Shown here piece after piece: positions 33,589 to 44,678 of a DNA stretch of 64,000 nucleotides (position 1 is its first letter; every line of letters starts with the position of its first letter). The notes below the pieces were generated by a model that was not told the origin of the DNA, did no database searches, and saw only the letters and a program-made list of their open reading frames with translations. This stretch comes from AC-32 sp963772975 (GTDB lineage: Bacteria > Actinomycetota > Thermoleophilia > Gaiellales > Gaiellaceae): NCBI GenBank assembly GCA_963772975.1, contig CAVYZH010000002.1:558001-622000 (forward strand), read 5' to 3'. Both the position numbers and the translations under genes were made by a program.

Positions 33589-34685
33589 TGGGCGAGCAGG
33601 TTCTGGTCACCGGCGGGGCCGGGTTCATCGGCTCGCATCTCGTCGACGAGCTGCTGCGCGCGGGTCACGGCCTGCGCGTGCTCGACAGCCTGGTCGAGCA
33701 GGTGCACGGCGAGTCGCAGCGCCCGGACTACCTCGCCGCGGACGCGGAGCTGATCGCCGGCGACGTGCGCAACCCGGAGGTCGTGCGCGGCGCCCTCGAG
33801 GGGATCGACTCGGTCATCCACCTCGCCGCGCGGGTGGGCGTCGGCCAGAGCATGTACGAGCCGGCCGAGTACGCCTCGGCCAATACGGCCGGGACCGGAG
33901 TGCTGCTGGAGGCGCTGCTCGACCACCCGGTGCGCAAGCTCGTCGTCGCTTCGTCGATGAGCATCTACGGCGAGGGCGCGTACGAGCCGGCCCCGGCAAT
34001 GGAGCGCACGCGCGAGCAGCTGGAGCGCGGCGACTGGGACCCGCGCGGCCCGAGCGGGGAGCGGCTCGAGCCGGTGCCGACGCCCGAGAGCAAGCAGCCG
34101 GCGCTCGCGTCGGTCTACGCGCTGACCAAGTACGACCAGGAGCGGATGTGCCTGCTCTACGGAGCGGCCTACGACGTGCCGTCGGTCGCGCTGCGCTTCT
34201 TCAACGTCTACGGGCCGCGGCAGGCGCTCTCGAACCCCTACACGGGTGTGCTGGCGATCTTCGCCGCGCGCCTGCTGAACGACCACGCGCCGGTCGTCTA
34301 CGAGGACGGCGGCCAGCGACGCGACTTCGTCCACGTTGCCGACGTCGTCCGTGCCTGCCGGCTGGCGCTCGAGCAGGACGGCGGCGATGGCCAGGCTCTC
34401 AACGTCGGCAGCGGCCACAGCGCCTCCGTGGTCGAGCTCGCCGAGACGCTCGCGCGCCTACTTGCCCGGCGGATCGAGCCCGAGCTGCCGGGCAAGTTCC
34501 GCGCCGGTGACATCCGGCACTGCTTCGCCAATGTCACTCGCGCGCGCGAGGCGCTCGGCTTCGAGGCCGAGGTCCCGTTCGAGCAGGGCCTGACCGAGCT
34601 GGCGGAATGGCTCCAGGGCCAGGCCGCGACCGATCGTTTCGACGAAGCCGCGGCGGAGCTGGACCGGCGAGGGCTGACGGCGTAG
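33588..34685 (+). CDS. NAD-dependent nucleotide-sugar epimerase
   Basis: 365 residues. Rossmann motif GGAGFIGSH, HLAARVGVGQSMYEP, VVASSMSIYGEG, catalytic Tyr/Lys in YALTKYDQE, LRFFNVYGPRQALSNPYTGV and YEDGGQRRDFVHVADVV are all typical of UDP-glucose/GDP-sugar 4-epimerases and dTDP-dehydratase relatives. An insert around 140-170 is Glu/Arg/Pro-rich. With the upstream membrane glycosyltransferase it probably supplies or modifies a sugar for a cell-surface glycan. ATG 33588 has GGAGGAG 10 bases upstream. Confidence 0.9.
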   Translation: MGEQVLVTGGAGFIGSHLVDELLRAGHGLRVLDSLVEQVHGESQRPDYLAADAELIAGDVRNPEVVRGALEGIDSVIHLAARVGVGQSMYEPAEYASANTAGTGVLLEALLDHPVRKLVVASSMSIYGEGAYEPAPAMERTREQLERGDWDPRGPSGERLEPVPTPESKQPALASVYALTKYDQERMCLLYGAAYDVPSVALRFFNVYGPRQALSNPYTGVLAIFAARLLNDHAPVVYEDGGQRRDFVHVADVVRACRLALEQDGGDGQALNVGSGHSASVVELAETLARLLARRIEPELPGKFRAGDIRHCFANVTRAREALGFEAEVPFEQGLTELAEWLQGQAATDRFDEAAAELDRRGLTA

Positions 34686-34869
34686 GAGGGATTGGCGCGG
34701 TCGCGCTCGTCGCCGGGGCGCGATGATCGTTCCGAGGCAAGGACGCAGGGAGCGTTCGTACCTGGAAGGTACGCGCGCGACTGAGGACGCGGCCTCGGGG
34801 CGAGCAGCGCGTTCCGGCGGCTCAGCGGGATCGCGTCAAGCCCTCCCATCAAGGCGGTACAGTCGAGGC

Positions 34870-37605
<2,736 letters not shown>

Positions 37606-37622
37606 CCAGCCGTCGGAGTCCT

Positions 37623-37640
37623 GGCGAGAGCACGCTCGCC
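37623..37640 (+). terminator. Small hairpin after acnA
   Basis: GGCGAG-AGCACG-CTCGCC, a 6-bp perfect stem 17 bases after the aconitase stop, lying between two convergent genes. No T-run. A weak terminator candidate. Confidence 0.35.
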
Positions 37641-37689
37641 CACAGTGCTCATCTGTCACCTGAACGTTCTGGTGTGGTCGCCTCCAGAC

Positions 37690-38505
37690 CTATCCGGATT
37701 CGGTCAGCGCGTCGCGCAGCTCCTGCTGTCCTGCTTCGTCAATGCCTAGCCCTTGGGCGAAGTAGCCCTCGATCGATCCGAAGCGCCGCTTCATCTCATC
37801 CAGGGCCGCTTGCAGGTATTCCGGGTCGACTCCGAGGACCGGGTCGAGCAGGTGCGGGTCGCCACCGGCGGCGCGGAAGTGTTCGAACACCGGCTTCATC
37901 GCCGGCAACAGGTCCCGGTTGCTCAGCTCATAGTCGTATGCGACGTCATCTTCGGACACGCCGAGAAGGAGCAGCGTCGCCGCGGCGGCCCAGCCGGTGC
38001 GGTCCTTGCCGGTCGTGCAGTGGAAGAGAGCGGGCCGGTGCTTCTCGCTTGCGATGTCTACGAAGAATGTGCGGTACGCGGCGAGCGCGCTCGGAAGGCT
38101 GACGATCTCGCGGTAGCCCTTCTCGAACATCTGCACGGCCTTGCCGTCGCCGAGCATTTGCTCGGCAAGCGCCGGATCCGAGAGCACCTTCATCAGCGCC
38201 GCCGGAGCCGCGCTCTGCGAATCCTTCAACACGTCGCAGATGACCAACTCGGTGTCCTCGGGCACGACGTCCGGTTCGGCTGAGCGCTCCGGAGCGGTGC
38301 GCAGGTCGAACACCGTTCGAATCCCAAGCTCAGCGAACGCGTCCAGGTCCTCTCCCTGCAGGTGATTGAGTTCAACGGAGCGAAACAGCAGCCCGGTGCG
38401 CACCCGGCCACCTCCTGGGACTGAGTAGCCCCCGATGTCGCGCAGGTTAGGCACCGACGCGATGTCGATTCGCTGGCCTGGCTTCGATGTCGTATGCGTG
38501 CTCAT
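37690..38505 (-). CDS. Tyrosine/serine protein phosphatase (Y_phosphatase3)
   Basis: 271 residues from ATG 38505, with AAGGAGG upstream. N-terminal VPNLRDIGGY, then LFRSVELNHLQGEDLDAF and VFDLRTAPERSAEPD lead to the P-loop HCTTGKDRTG (residues 162-171, Cys163 nucleophile, Arg169). This is the MptpB/LipA-like family of dual-specificity and phosphoinositide phosphatases. No secretion signal. Its start faces the first intergenic repeat of the accessory region. Confidence 0.92.
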   Translation of the reverse strand: MSTHTTSKPGQRIDIASVPNLRDIGGYSVPGGGRVRTGLLFRSVELNHLQGEDLDAFAELGIRTVFDLRTAPERSAEPDVVPEDTELVICDVLKDSQSAAPAALMKVLSDPALAEQMLGDGKAVQMFEKGYREIVSLPSALAAYRTFFVDIASEKHRPALFHCTTGKDRTGWAAAATLLLLGVSEDDVAYDYELSNRDLLPAMKPVFEHFRAAGGDPHLLDPVLGVDPEYLQAALDEMKRRFGSIEGYFAQGLGIDEAGQQELRDALTESG

Positions 38506-38642
38506 GATCGGCCTCCTTCGTTCGCTCCATGCAGCGAACAGCTTTAGGGCGTGCCCGACGTCATCCCACCTGGACGATTCGACGCCCAAGCAGCCGCCCG
38601 GTGCCATGGATGCCTAGGTCTGAGTAGATGGGCTGGCGCTCA

Positions 38643-38674
38643 GGGGACATTCCCGCACGCTGGCCCATGCGAGG
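38643..38674 (+). repeat. Dispersed intergenic repeat, copy 1
   Basis: Full-consensus copy: GGGGACATTCCC, GCACGCTGGCCCA, then TGCGAGG. It sits between two divergent starts, 138 bases from the phosphatase and 87 from the next ATG. Confidence 0.85.
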
Positions 38675-38760
38675 TGGCACGAGTTCAACCGTTCAGGATG
38701 ATGCGGCGACCCGGCACGTCGGCCACGCTGCGAGCGTCCACTGCAAAGGAGGGCGGCCTC

Positions 38761-39204
38761 ATGATCTGGGTGATACTTGCTCTGCTCGGCGTCCCGTTGT
38801 GGCTGTGCGCAATCGCCATCACCGTTCTGGTGTTCAGGAACAGAACGCTGCGCAAGCGGTACGGCAACGTTCCTGTCCGGATTCTCCGCTCCGGCAAGAA
38901 GCGGTGGACTCCTGGTCATGCGATTTGGGTCTCTGACGTCTTCGCCTGGCGGGGAAGTCCCGCAAGCTGGAACGAAGGGCTTGAACAGGTCACAGACGCA
39001 TCGCTGCATGAGCACGTAGACGCTCAGACGGCGAAGAAGCTGCATCGCCTGGGCGACGCGCCTGTCGTCGCATCCCTCACACTCGTCGGCGGGGCCGTAA
39101 TCGACGTTGCAGCGCGACCGGAGCAACGCTCCGCGCTCATGGGGCCGTTCGCGACGCAGCCCAGCGCTGAGCGACAGCAGGCTGTTGAGCACAGCCCGCA
39201 GTGA
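38761..39204 (+). CDS. Small membrane-anchored protein, DUF2550-like
   Basis: 147 residues. A single N-terminal helix (MIWVILALLGVPLWLCAIAITVLVF) is followed by RNRTLRKRYGNVPVRILRSG and GHAIWVSDVFAWRGSPASWN, which resembles DUF2550 proteins of actinobacteria. The rest is a small beta-like domain facing the cytoplasm. A strong AAAGGAGGG lies before ATG 38761. Function unknown. Confidence 0.7.
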   Translation: MIWVILALLGVPLWLCAIAITVLVFRNRTLRKRYGNVPVRILRSGKKRWTPGHAIWVSDVFAWRGSPASWNEGLEQVTDASLHEHVDAQTAKKLHRLGDAPVVASLTLVGGAVIDVAARPEQRSALMGPFATQPSAERQQAVEHSPQ

Positions 39205-39248
39205 CCCGGCTTAGTCGCGGTTGCGTGCGCGTTCATCAAGACTCCGTC

Positions 39249-39280
39249 GGGTGACATTCCCGCACGCTGGCCCAGGCGAG
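39249..39280 (+). repeat. Dispersed intergenic repeat, copy 2
   Basis: GGGTGACATTCCC, GCACGCTGGCCCA, GGCGAG. It lies between two convergent stops, so here it cannot be a promoter for either neighbour. Confidence 0.85.
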
Positions 39281-39392
39281 CCTCGCTGACCGCTAAGCGC
39301 ACTGGGCCGTCGCCCCACTACAGATCTTCTGCCGTGCAGCCCGCGTCTGCCCGTCGCAGCCCGCGCACGCGTCGGATGAGGATCCGGCGCTT

Positions 39393-39818
39393 TTACCGCC
39401 GCGCGCGCTCGAGGCCGAGGCGGCGCAACGAGCGTTCGACCTCCGGTACCCGCGATCGGATGCGGTCGAACTGCTGGCCTGAGAGTGATAGGAGCCGCAT
39501 CGGCGTGCGCGCAACGACCGTGGCTGTTCGCTGTCCCGTCAGGAGGAGTCCAATCTCGCCGAACGCGTCGCCAGGGCCAAGAGCCTCGGTCGCCTCGCCA
39601 TCGTCGTTCAGCACATCGGCGTTCCCCTGCTCGACGAAGTAGACGGCGGTTCCGTAGTCGTCAGCCGTAATGACTTTGGCACCCGCTTCGACTTCCACCT
39701 CGCTCATCGCGTCCGCCAGTTCGTCGAGCTCCGAGGCAGGAAGATCGGCGAAGGCCGGAACCGCGGCGGTCCGCCTTGCATCCACGACCGCAAATCGTGC
39801 CATAGAACGACCGAGCAT
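39393..39818 (-). CDS. Cyclic nucleotide-binding domain protein
   Basis: About 141 residues, a single cNMP-binding beta-roll: FADLPASELDELADAM, VEAGAKVITADDYGTAVYFVEQGNADV, then GPGDAFGEIGLLLTGQRTATVVA, the phosphate-binding cassette with Glu and Arg. No DNA-binding helix-turn-helix follows, so it is not a CRP-type regulator. A class III cyclase is encoded 0.8 kb away. ATG 39818 or 39803 are possible starts. Confidence 0.88.
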   Translation of the reverse strand: MLGRSMARFAVVDARRTAAVPAFADLPASELDELADAMSEVEVEAGAKVITADDYGTAVYFVEQGNADVLNDDGEATEALGPGDAFGEIGLLLTGQRTATVVARTPMRLLSLSGQQFDRIRSRVPEVERSLRRLGLERARR

Positions 39819-39833
39819 ACGAAGTCGCCCCTC

Positions 39834-39865
39834 GAGTGACATTCCCGCACGCTGGCCCAAGCGAG
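39834..39865 (+). repeat. Dispersed intergenic repeat, copy 3
   Basis: GAGTGACATTCCC, GCACGCTGGCCCA, AGCGAG. It begins 16 bases upstream of the start of the cyclic-nucleotide-binding gene, so it lies in that gene's leader or promoter. Confidence 0.85.
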
Positions 39866-39918
39866 CGTCGACGACTTCGAACGGGTGATCTTGCCCAAGC
39901 CGCCTAGCGCGTTCCCGG

Positions 39919-40512
39919 CTACCGGGCCGGGTCGATCGTCGTCCGCATCACGGTGTGGTTCTTGCCCTTGGGCCGCATGTAGCTGAAACCGGCTTGTTCG
40001 AACAGGCTGCGGGTGACGCTGTAGAGGAACGACGCCGTGATCTTCTTGCCGCCGGTGTCCTGGGGATAGGCCTCCACCACGCCGCCGCCAGCCTTGGCGA
40101 TCAGGTCGAGCACGCCCTGGAGCGCCAGGGCCGAGACGCCGCGGCGCCGGTAGCGCTTGTCGACGAAGAAGCACGTCAGGCGGTAGTCCGGCAGGCTGTC
40201 GAGCTCGGCCTCGTACTCCTTGCGGTGCTTGATGTTCTTCAGCTCGTCCGGGCTTCCGAACTGGCACCACCCGACGGCGACGTCGCCGTCGAAGACCAGC
40301 GCGGCGTGGGCTCGGCCCTCGCGGACGAGTCGCTCCTTGAGTGCTCGATTGGCGTCGTACGAGTACTCCTTCTCGGCGTGGAAGGTGTGGAACCACGTAC
40401 ACCAGCAACCGCCCCACACGCCGTTGTGTCGTTCCGCGAGGCCCGCGAACGCGTCCCACGTCTCCGGAGTCAGAGGTCGAACGGTGAGGGTCGCGGCGGC
40501 GTGCTCGGTCAC
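39919..40512 (-). CDS. GNAT family N-acetyltransferase
   Basis: 197 residues. The N-terminal GGCWCTWFHTFH is a feature of a subfamily with a paralogue at 55996. VGWCQFGSPDELKNIKHRKEYEA, then CFFVDKRYRRRGVSALALQG is the acetyl-CoA site (R/Q-x-x-G-x-A). It likely acetylates a small amine or protein N-terminus; substrate unknown. It is flanked by repeat copies 3 and 4. Confidence 0.88.
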   Translation of the reverse strand: MTEHAAATLTVRPLTPETWDAFAGLAERHNGVWGGCWCTWFHTFHAEKEYSYDANRALKERLVREGRAHAALVFDGDVAVGWCQFGSPDELKNIKHRKEYEAELDSLPDYRLTCFFVDKRYRRRGVSALALQGVLDLIAKAGGGVVEAYPQDTGGKKITASFLYSVTRSLFEQAGFSYMRPKGKNHTVMRTTIDPAR

Positions 40513-40551
40513 CGGCCGCAGCTTAAGTGAGAGCGGGCTGTGCCAAGCTCA

Positions 40552-40583
40552 GGGTGCATTGCGGAACGCTCGCTCAGGCCAGG
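40552..40583 (+). repeat. Dispersed intergenic repeat, copy 4 (variant)
   Basis: Variant GGGTGCATTGCGGAACGCT, then CGCTCAGGCCAGG. It shares the changes GCATTGCGGAAC and CTCGC with copy 9, so the two form a subtype. Confidence 0.7.
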
Positions 40584-40632
40584 ATCCCTGTGCCGATTGC
40601 TTCCGCCTGTCCGTTGGACCACACTCGCTCGC

Positions 40633-41631
40633 GTGGAGCCATCGGAGGAGATTCGGCGCGTCGTCGCCCGCTGGACTCAGGCAATTTCGGAGGGGGACGC
40701 TGATTGTCTCCAGCGGCTATCGGAACATGCCGGCACGCTCATCGTCGGGACCGATCCTGCCGAGTGGTGGCGTGGAGACGAGACGCGCGCGGTCTGGGGG
40801 CGTCAGCTCGACGAGCTTCGAGGCGTCTTTTCTGTCCGAGCGGACGAGATCGACGCCTGGGAGGAAGGGAGCGTCGGTTGGGCGGCCCTCAAAGAGACGA
40901 TCAGCGTGGACGGAGAGACGCGTGAAGCGCGAGCGACGTACGTGCTCCGGCTCGAGCATGGCGAGTGGAAGGTCGTACAGGCGCACTGGTCACTTCCTCA
41001 GGCGAAACTCGAGACGTTCGGGCGATCGTTGACGGTCACGATCGACGAGCTGGAGAAGATCGTCCAGCACGAACGACCGGACCTTTCGGGGACGCTCGAC
41101 TCCGAGGGAACGGTGACGATCGTCTTCACCGACATCGTCGATTCGACAGTCCTGCTCGGCCGCCTCGGTGACCGCGCTTGGCTCGACCGCCTGCGACGCC
41201 ACAACGCCATCATCGAACAGACAACCGCGGAGCAAGGCGGCACCGTCGTCGAGACGCAAGGGGACGGATCGATGCTCGCGTTCCCGAGCGCACGAAGAGC
41301 GGTTGCGTGTGCTCAGGCGATCCAACGCGCGGTCGGCCGCGCATTCGCTGATGCCTCGCCTCCGATGGACGTCAGGATCGGAGTTCACACGGGCGACGCC
41401 ATCCACGAAGGCGACCACTTCTTCGGCACCACAGTCCATTACGCGGCACGTGTCGCCAGCGAAGCCCTCGGCGGCGAGGTGCTCGTTTCCAACGTCGTTC
41501 ACGATCTCGTCGCTGGCTCCGGCGCTAACTTCCGCGAAAGTCGTGAAGCTGAGCTGAAGGGCCTCACCGGTCTGCATCGGCTCTTCGTGGTCGATCTCAT
41601 CGAGAGGGGCGACTCGCCCGCAAACCGGTAA
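40633..41631 (+). CDS. Class III adenylate/guanylate cyclase with SnoaL-like N-domain
   Basis: 332 residues from GTG 40633. Residues 5-125 form a SnoaL/NTF2-like cone (VARWTQAISEGDADCLQRLS, then LRLEHGEWKVVQAHWS). The cyclase domain begins at about 158 (GTVTIVFTDIVDSTVLLGRL) with metal Asp167 and Asp211 (QGDGSMLAF). The transition-state Asn is replaced by His269 in TTVHYAARVAS; Arg273 is kept. It makes a cyclic nucleotide or binds one; the N-domain may sense a small ligand. The cyclic-nucleotide-binding gene is nearby. Confidence 0.88.
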   Translation: MEPSEEIRRVVARWTQAISEGDADCLQRLSEHAGTLIVGTDPAEWWRGDETRAVWGRQLDELRGVFSVRADEIDAWEEGSVGWAALKETISVDGETREARATYVLRLEHGEWKVVQAHWSLPQAKLETFGRSLTVTIDELEKIVQHERPDLSGTLDSEGTVTIVFTDIVDSTVLLGRLGDRAWLDRLRRHNAIIEQTTAEQGGTVVETQGDGSMLAFPSARRAVACAQAIQRAVGRAFADASPPMDVRIGVHTGDAIHEGDHFFGTTVHYAARVASEALGGEVLVSNVVHDLVAGSGANFRESREAELKGLTGLHRLFVVDLIERGDSPANR

Positions 41632-41664
41632 GCGCCTCGGCCGGCGCCTCCGGCTGTGCCGCTC

Positions 41665-41696
41665 TGGTGACATTCCCGCACACTGGCCCAACCCAC
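41665..41696 (+). repeat. Dispersed intergenic repeat, copy 5
   Basis: GGTGACATTCCC, GCACACTGGCCCA; the trailing GCGAG is not kept (ACCCACG). It lies 34 bases after the cyclase stop, in a 217-base convergent gap with nothing else visible. Confidence 0.82.
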
Positions 41697-41848
41697 GCCT
41701 CTGTCGCCTGATTGGCAGCGCCTGAGTACGTTTGGGCGATCGCGCGAGCCCTGCGCGCGCATCGCGGCCTTGACATCGGCTTCGCCGCGCTGTGTCACTG
41801 CGATGGGCGCCCGGTCAGAGAATCCCCGCCCCGCCATCCCTCGGCGCA

Positions 41849-43153
41849 TCAGGTCGCCTCTGACGCGGCCTGCAGCGGCGGGGATTTCGTCGGCAAGAGG
41901 GGGTCGGGTATCCGGTTTCCGAGTCGAAGGAAGCCGGCTCCCGTCAGTGCCAGCGCCAGGGCGCCGCCCCACCAGATGGTGTCGGGTGACGTTCCGAGCA
42001 GCACGCCGCCGACCGCCTGGCCGAGAGCCACGCCGACCAGGAAGCTGAGCTGGTAGAGCGACATGTAGCGGCCGAGCAGATGCGGCGGCGCGATTTCCGC
42101 GACTAGCGGGCCGAGCACGATGAACTGCCCACACTCAGCGATCGCGATGAGGATCGCGACGCCGGCCAAGACGGTGGTAGCGGCGAGCGTCGAGTGGGTG
42201 AGCGTTGCGAGCAGGACCGCGAGCAGGCCGACTGCGAATGTGGCGCTGGTGGCGAACAAAGCGTGGGTGCGGCGCATCCGCGCCACCACCCGGGTCGCCG
42301 GTATCTGCGCTACGACGATGAGGAAGGTGTTGATGAAGAGGACGACACCGATGCCAACGGGGCCGACAGGTGTATGCGCCGCCGCAAACGGCGAGAGGAT
42401 GAAGGAGAAGAACGCGCCGCCGATCATCACAAGCGCGAGGTTGCCCGCGATCAAGGCGAGCAAGAGCCGATCCCGAGCAACAGCTCGGAAACCCCGTGCG
42501 CCCTCGCTCGCCGACGGAGCATCCGCGAGGCCAGGATCCGGGATCCAGACGAGCACAACCAGCGCGAAGACGACGAACGTGACTGCGTCGAAGAGGTAGA
42601 GGCCCTGGAACGCCTGGAGGTGATGATGGGTGGCCGCGACGATGAAGCCCGCAACCGTCGCGCCGAGGCCGAGACCGAAGTTGCCTGCGACTCGTCGGAG
42701 CGCGGTCGATGCGGCGCGCTGCTCCGCCGGGACCAGGGTCAAGGTCAGGACTTGGCCGGCGGTTCCCACGAGTCCAAAGCCGGCACCGCCGACGGCCGAG
42801 CAGACGAAGCCTTGCCAAGGACGGTCGACAAAGGCCAAGCCCCCGTAGCCGAGTCCGTTCAAGACATTCCCCGCGATCAGGATCCGTTTCGCACTGAAAC
42901 GATCGAGGAGCGCACCCGAAGGGAGCGTTACCACTGCGGCCGTGCCCATGACCGTCGCCAGCACCAGCCCCGCGGTCGCCGTCGAGAAGCCGCGGGCCGC
43001 GTGGAGGTAGATGATCTCGAAGGGAAGGAGCAGTCCGGTGCCGAAGTAGTTGAGCGCGTCCCCGCCCTGCAGAACGAGGACAGGCCTCGGTAGGCCCGTA
43101 CGCCAAACGGCGAACACACGTGCGAGCGCGCTGCCCCAACGTTGCTTCTGCAT
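41849..43153 (-). CDS. MFS transporter
   Basis: About 434 residues and twelve predicted helices. The loop 2-3 motif reads LPSGALLDRFSAKRILIAGN, a good MFS motif A. Helix 5 has GTAGQVLTLTLVPAEQRAA. It is a probable drug or metabolite exporter. ATG 43153 is favoured; GTG 43195 is possible. It is divergent from a sigma factor gene across a 9-bp inverted repeat (43208-43228), which probably is an operator that controls it. Confidence 0.88.
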   Translation of the reverse strand: MQKQRWGSALARVFAVWRTGLPRPVLVLQGGDALNYFGTGLLLPFEIIYLHAARGFSTATAGLVLATVMGTAAVVTLPSGALLDRFSAKRILIAGNVLNGLGYGGLAFVDRPWQGFVCSAVGGAGFGLVGTAGQVLTLTLVPAEQRAASTALRRVAGNFGLGLGATVAGFIVAATHHHLQAFQGLYLFDAVTFVVFALVVLVWIPDPGLADAPSASEGARGFRAVARDRLLLALIAGNLALVMIGGAFFSFILSPFAAAHTPVGPVGIGVVLFINTFLIVVAQIPATRVVARMRRTHALFATSATFAVGLLAVLLATLTHSTLAATTVLAGVAILIAIAECGQFIVLGPLVAEIAPPHLLGRYMSLYQLSFLVGVALGQAVGGVLLGTSPDTIWWGGALALALTGAGFLRLGNRIPDPLLPTKSPPLQAASEAT

Positions 43154-43207
43154 CAGCTCATCTCCGATTCGCGGTTGTGCGGACGTCAAAGACACCGCGA
43201 TGCCGCG

Positions 43208-43228
43208 AAACGGACCGCCGGTCCGTTT
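43208..43228 (+). promoter_or_regulatory. Perfect inverted repeat (operator candidate)
   Basis: AAACGGACC-GCC-GGTCCGTTT: two 9-bp arms, perfect, followed by a further GACGGACC half-site. It lies between the divergent MFS and sigma genes. The form is typical of TetR-family operators; no TetR gene is in the window nearby. Confidence 0.75.
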
Positions 43229-43254
43229 CCGACGGACCTGGTGTCATTGATGCG

Positions 43255-44214
43255 ATGACCGTCGATCTCGAGCGGGCCAAGGGAGGCGACGAGCGCGCGT
43301 TCGCGTCGCTGGTCGAGCCGTTCCGGCGCGAGCTTCAGCTGCATTGCTACCGGCTACTCGGCTCCCTGCAGGACGCCGAGGATCTCGCCCAGGAAACGCT
43401 GCTCGCCGCCTGGCGCGGGCTCAACGGCTTCGAGGAGCGGGCGTCGCTGCGCTCCTGGCTCTACCGGATCGCAACCAACCGGAGTCTGAACGCAATTCGC
43501 GAACGCGGGCGCCGCCCCGCCACGGAGAACACCATGAGACCGTCAAGAACCCGCCGCGCCGTCGAGCCCAGCTGGCTCGAGCCTTACGCGGACAGTGCGC
43601 TTCCGGATCCCGCTCCCGGACCTGAAGCACGCTACGAGCAGCGCGAAGCGATCCAGCTCTCGTTCATCGTCGCGCTGCAGCAGCTGCCTGCGAAGCAGCG
43701 CGCAGCGCTCGTGCTGCGCGACGTGCTCGGCTTCCACACCGACGAAGCCGCCTCGATCCTCGAGACGACGCCGCAGTCGGTCAAAGCCGCGCTCCAACGC
43801 GCACGCGCAACGCTCGACTCGTACACCGTCGAACGCCAGCAGGCGCCGCTTCCCGACTCGCCGACCGAACGGAACCTTCTCGCCACTTTCAGCGACGCCG
43901 TCGAAGCCGGCGACACGGCGCGCCTCCTAACTCTGCTGAGCTCCGACGCTCGTGTGACCATGCCGCCGCAGCCGCTCGAGCTCATCGGACACGAAGCGAT
44001 CGGCGTGTTCCTCGACGACCGCGCCGAGGTTCGCGGGGCCCCGCTACAGCTACGCCCGACCCGCGCCAACGGCCAGCCGGCCTTCGGCTACTACCTGCGC
44101 TCGCAGCCTCGGGGCATGATGGTGCTCACCTTGAGCGGCAGCAAGGTCGACGAGATCACCTTCTTCGCCGACCCCGCGCTGCCCGGCCGCTTCGGTCTTC
44201 CCGAACACATCTAG
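43255..44214 (+). CDS. ECF sigma factor with C-terminal SnoaL-like domain
   Basis: 319 residues. Region 2: AFASLVEPFRRELQLHCYRL and DAEDLAQETLLAAWRGLNGF. Region 4: ALQQLPAKQRAALVLRDVLG, FHTDEAASILETTPQSVKAALQ. A C-terminal SnoaL-like domain (about 205-315; LLATFSDAVEAGDTARLLTLLS, ending LPGRFGLPEHI) is typical of the ECF groups that work without a classical anti-sigma and use this domain for control. ATG 43255 follows the inverted repeat by 26 bases. Confidence 0.9.
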   Translation: MTVDLERAKGGDERAFASLVEPFRRELQLHCYRLLGSLQDAEDLAQETLLAAWRGLNGFEERASLRSWLYRIATNRSLNAIRERGRRPATENTMRPSRTRRAVEPSWLEPYADSALPDPAPGPEARYEQREAIQLSFIVALQQLPAKQRAALVLRDVLGFHTDEAASILETTPQSVKAALQRARATLDSYTVERQQAPLPDSPTERNLLATFSDAVEAGDTARLLTLLSSDARVTMPPQPLELIGHEAIGVFLDDRAEVRGAPLQLRPTRANGQPAFGYYLRSQPRGMMVLTLSGSKVDEITFFADPALPGRFGLPEHI

Positions 44215-44256
44215 CCGACAAGGATGAGTTCGACGTGAAATGGAAGCCGCCGTTCT

Positions 44257-44288
44257 GGGGACATTCCCGCACGCCGGCCCAGGGGAAA
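44257..44288 (+). repeat. Dispersed intergenic repeat, copy 6
   Basis: GGGGACATTCCC, GCACGCCGGCCCA, then GGGGAAAG. It lies 42 bases after the sigma stop and 17 before the end of the convergent small gene. Confidence 0.82.
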
Positions 44289-44304
44289 GTTCCTTCCCTG
44301 ACGG

Positions 44305-44565
44305 TTACGGCTTGGCGGGTGCTTTATGGCACGGACGGCGGTGCGCCGGCCCGCCTGCCTTCCACGTCACGACCACGCAGCTCTCTCGCGTCACGCCGTT
44401 GGTTGTCTGGACGGAGCGGTGAATGACGGTCGAGGACACGGTTCCGGTGGCGCTCGCGCTTCCAGTCGCCGACGAGCTTTGCGTGACGTGCCCCACGCCC
44501 GTGGAAGACGACCCTGTCCCGAACCCGAGCAGGAGCAGCGACAAGAGAATGAACAGGAGCGCCAT
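44305..44565 (-). CDS. Small secreted or membrane-tethered protein
   Basis: 86 residues. An N-terminal hydrophobic segment (MALLFILLSLLLLGFGTG) precedes a Ser/Thr-rich low-complexity stretch (SSSTGVGHVTQSSSATGSAS), and a short C-terminal part has two Cys (ESCVVVT, RRPCHK). Probably exported or anchored. No family recognised and no strong ribosome site seen, so the gene call is moderate. It occupies one inter-repeat unit by itself (copies 6 and 7). Confidence 0.5.
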   Translation of the reverse strand: MALLFILLSLLLLGFGTGSSSTGVGHVTQSSSATGSASATGTVSSTVIHRSVQTTNGVTRESCVVVTWKAGGPAHRRPCHKAPAKP

Positions 44566-44619
44566 GTCAGGATGTTACGCCGCGGACAGCATCCGTTCCA
44601 GGAGTCGATTCGTTTCGTC

Positions 44620-44652
44620 GAGTGACATTCCCGCACACTGGCCCACGCCAGG
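44620..44652 (+). repeat. Dispersed intergenic repeat, copy 7
   Basis: GAGTGACATTCCC, GCACACTGGCCCA, CGCCAGG. It lies 55 bases upstream of the small secreted gene's start and 27 from the methyltransferase stop. Confidence 0.83.
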
Positions 44653-44678
44653 CTAGTGGGCCAAGGAGGCCCACGGCG

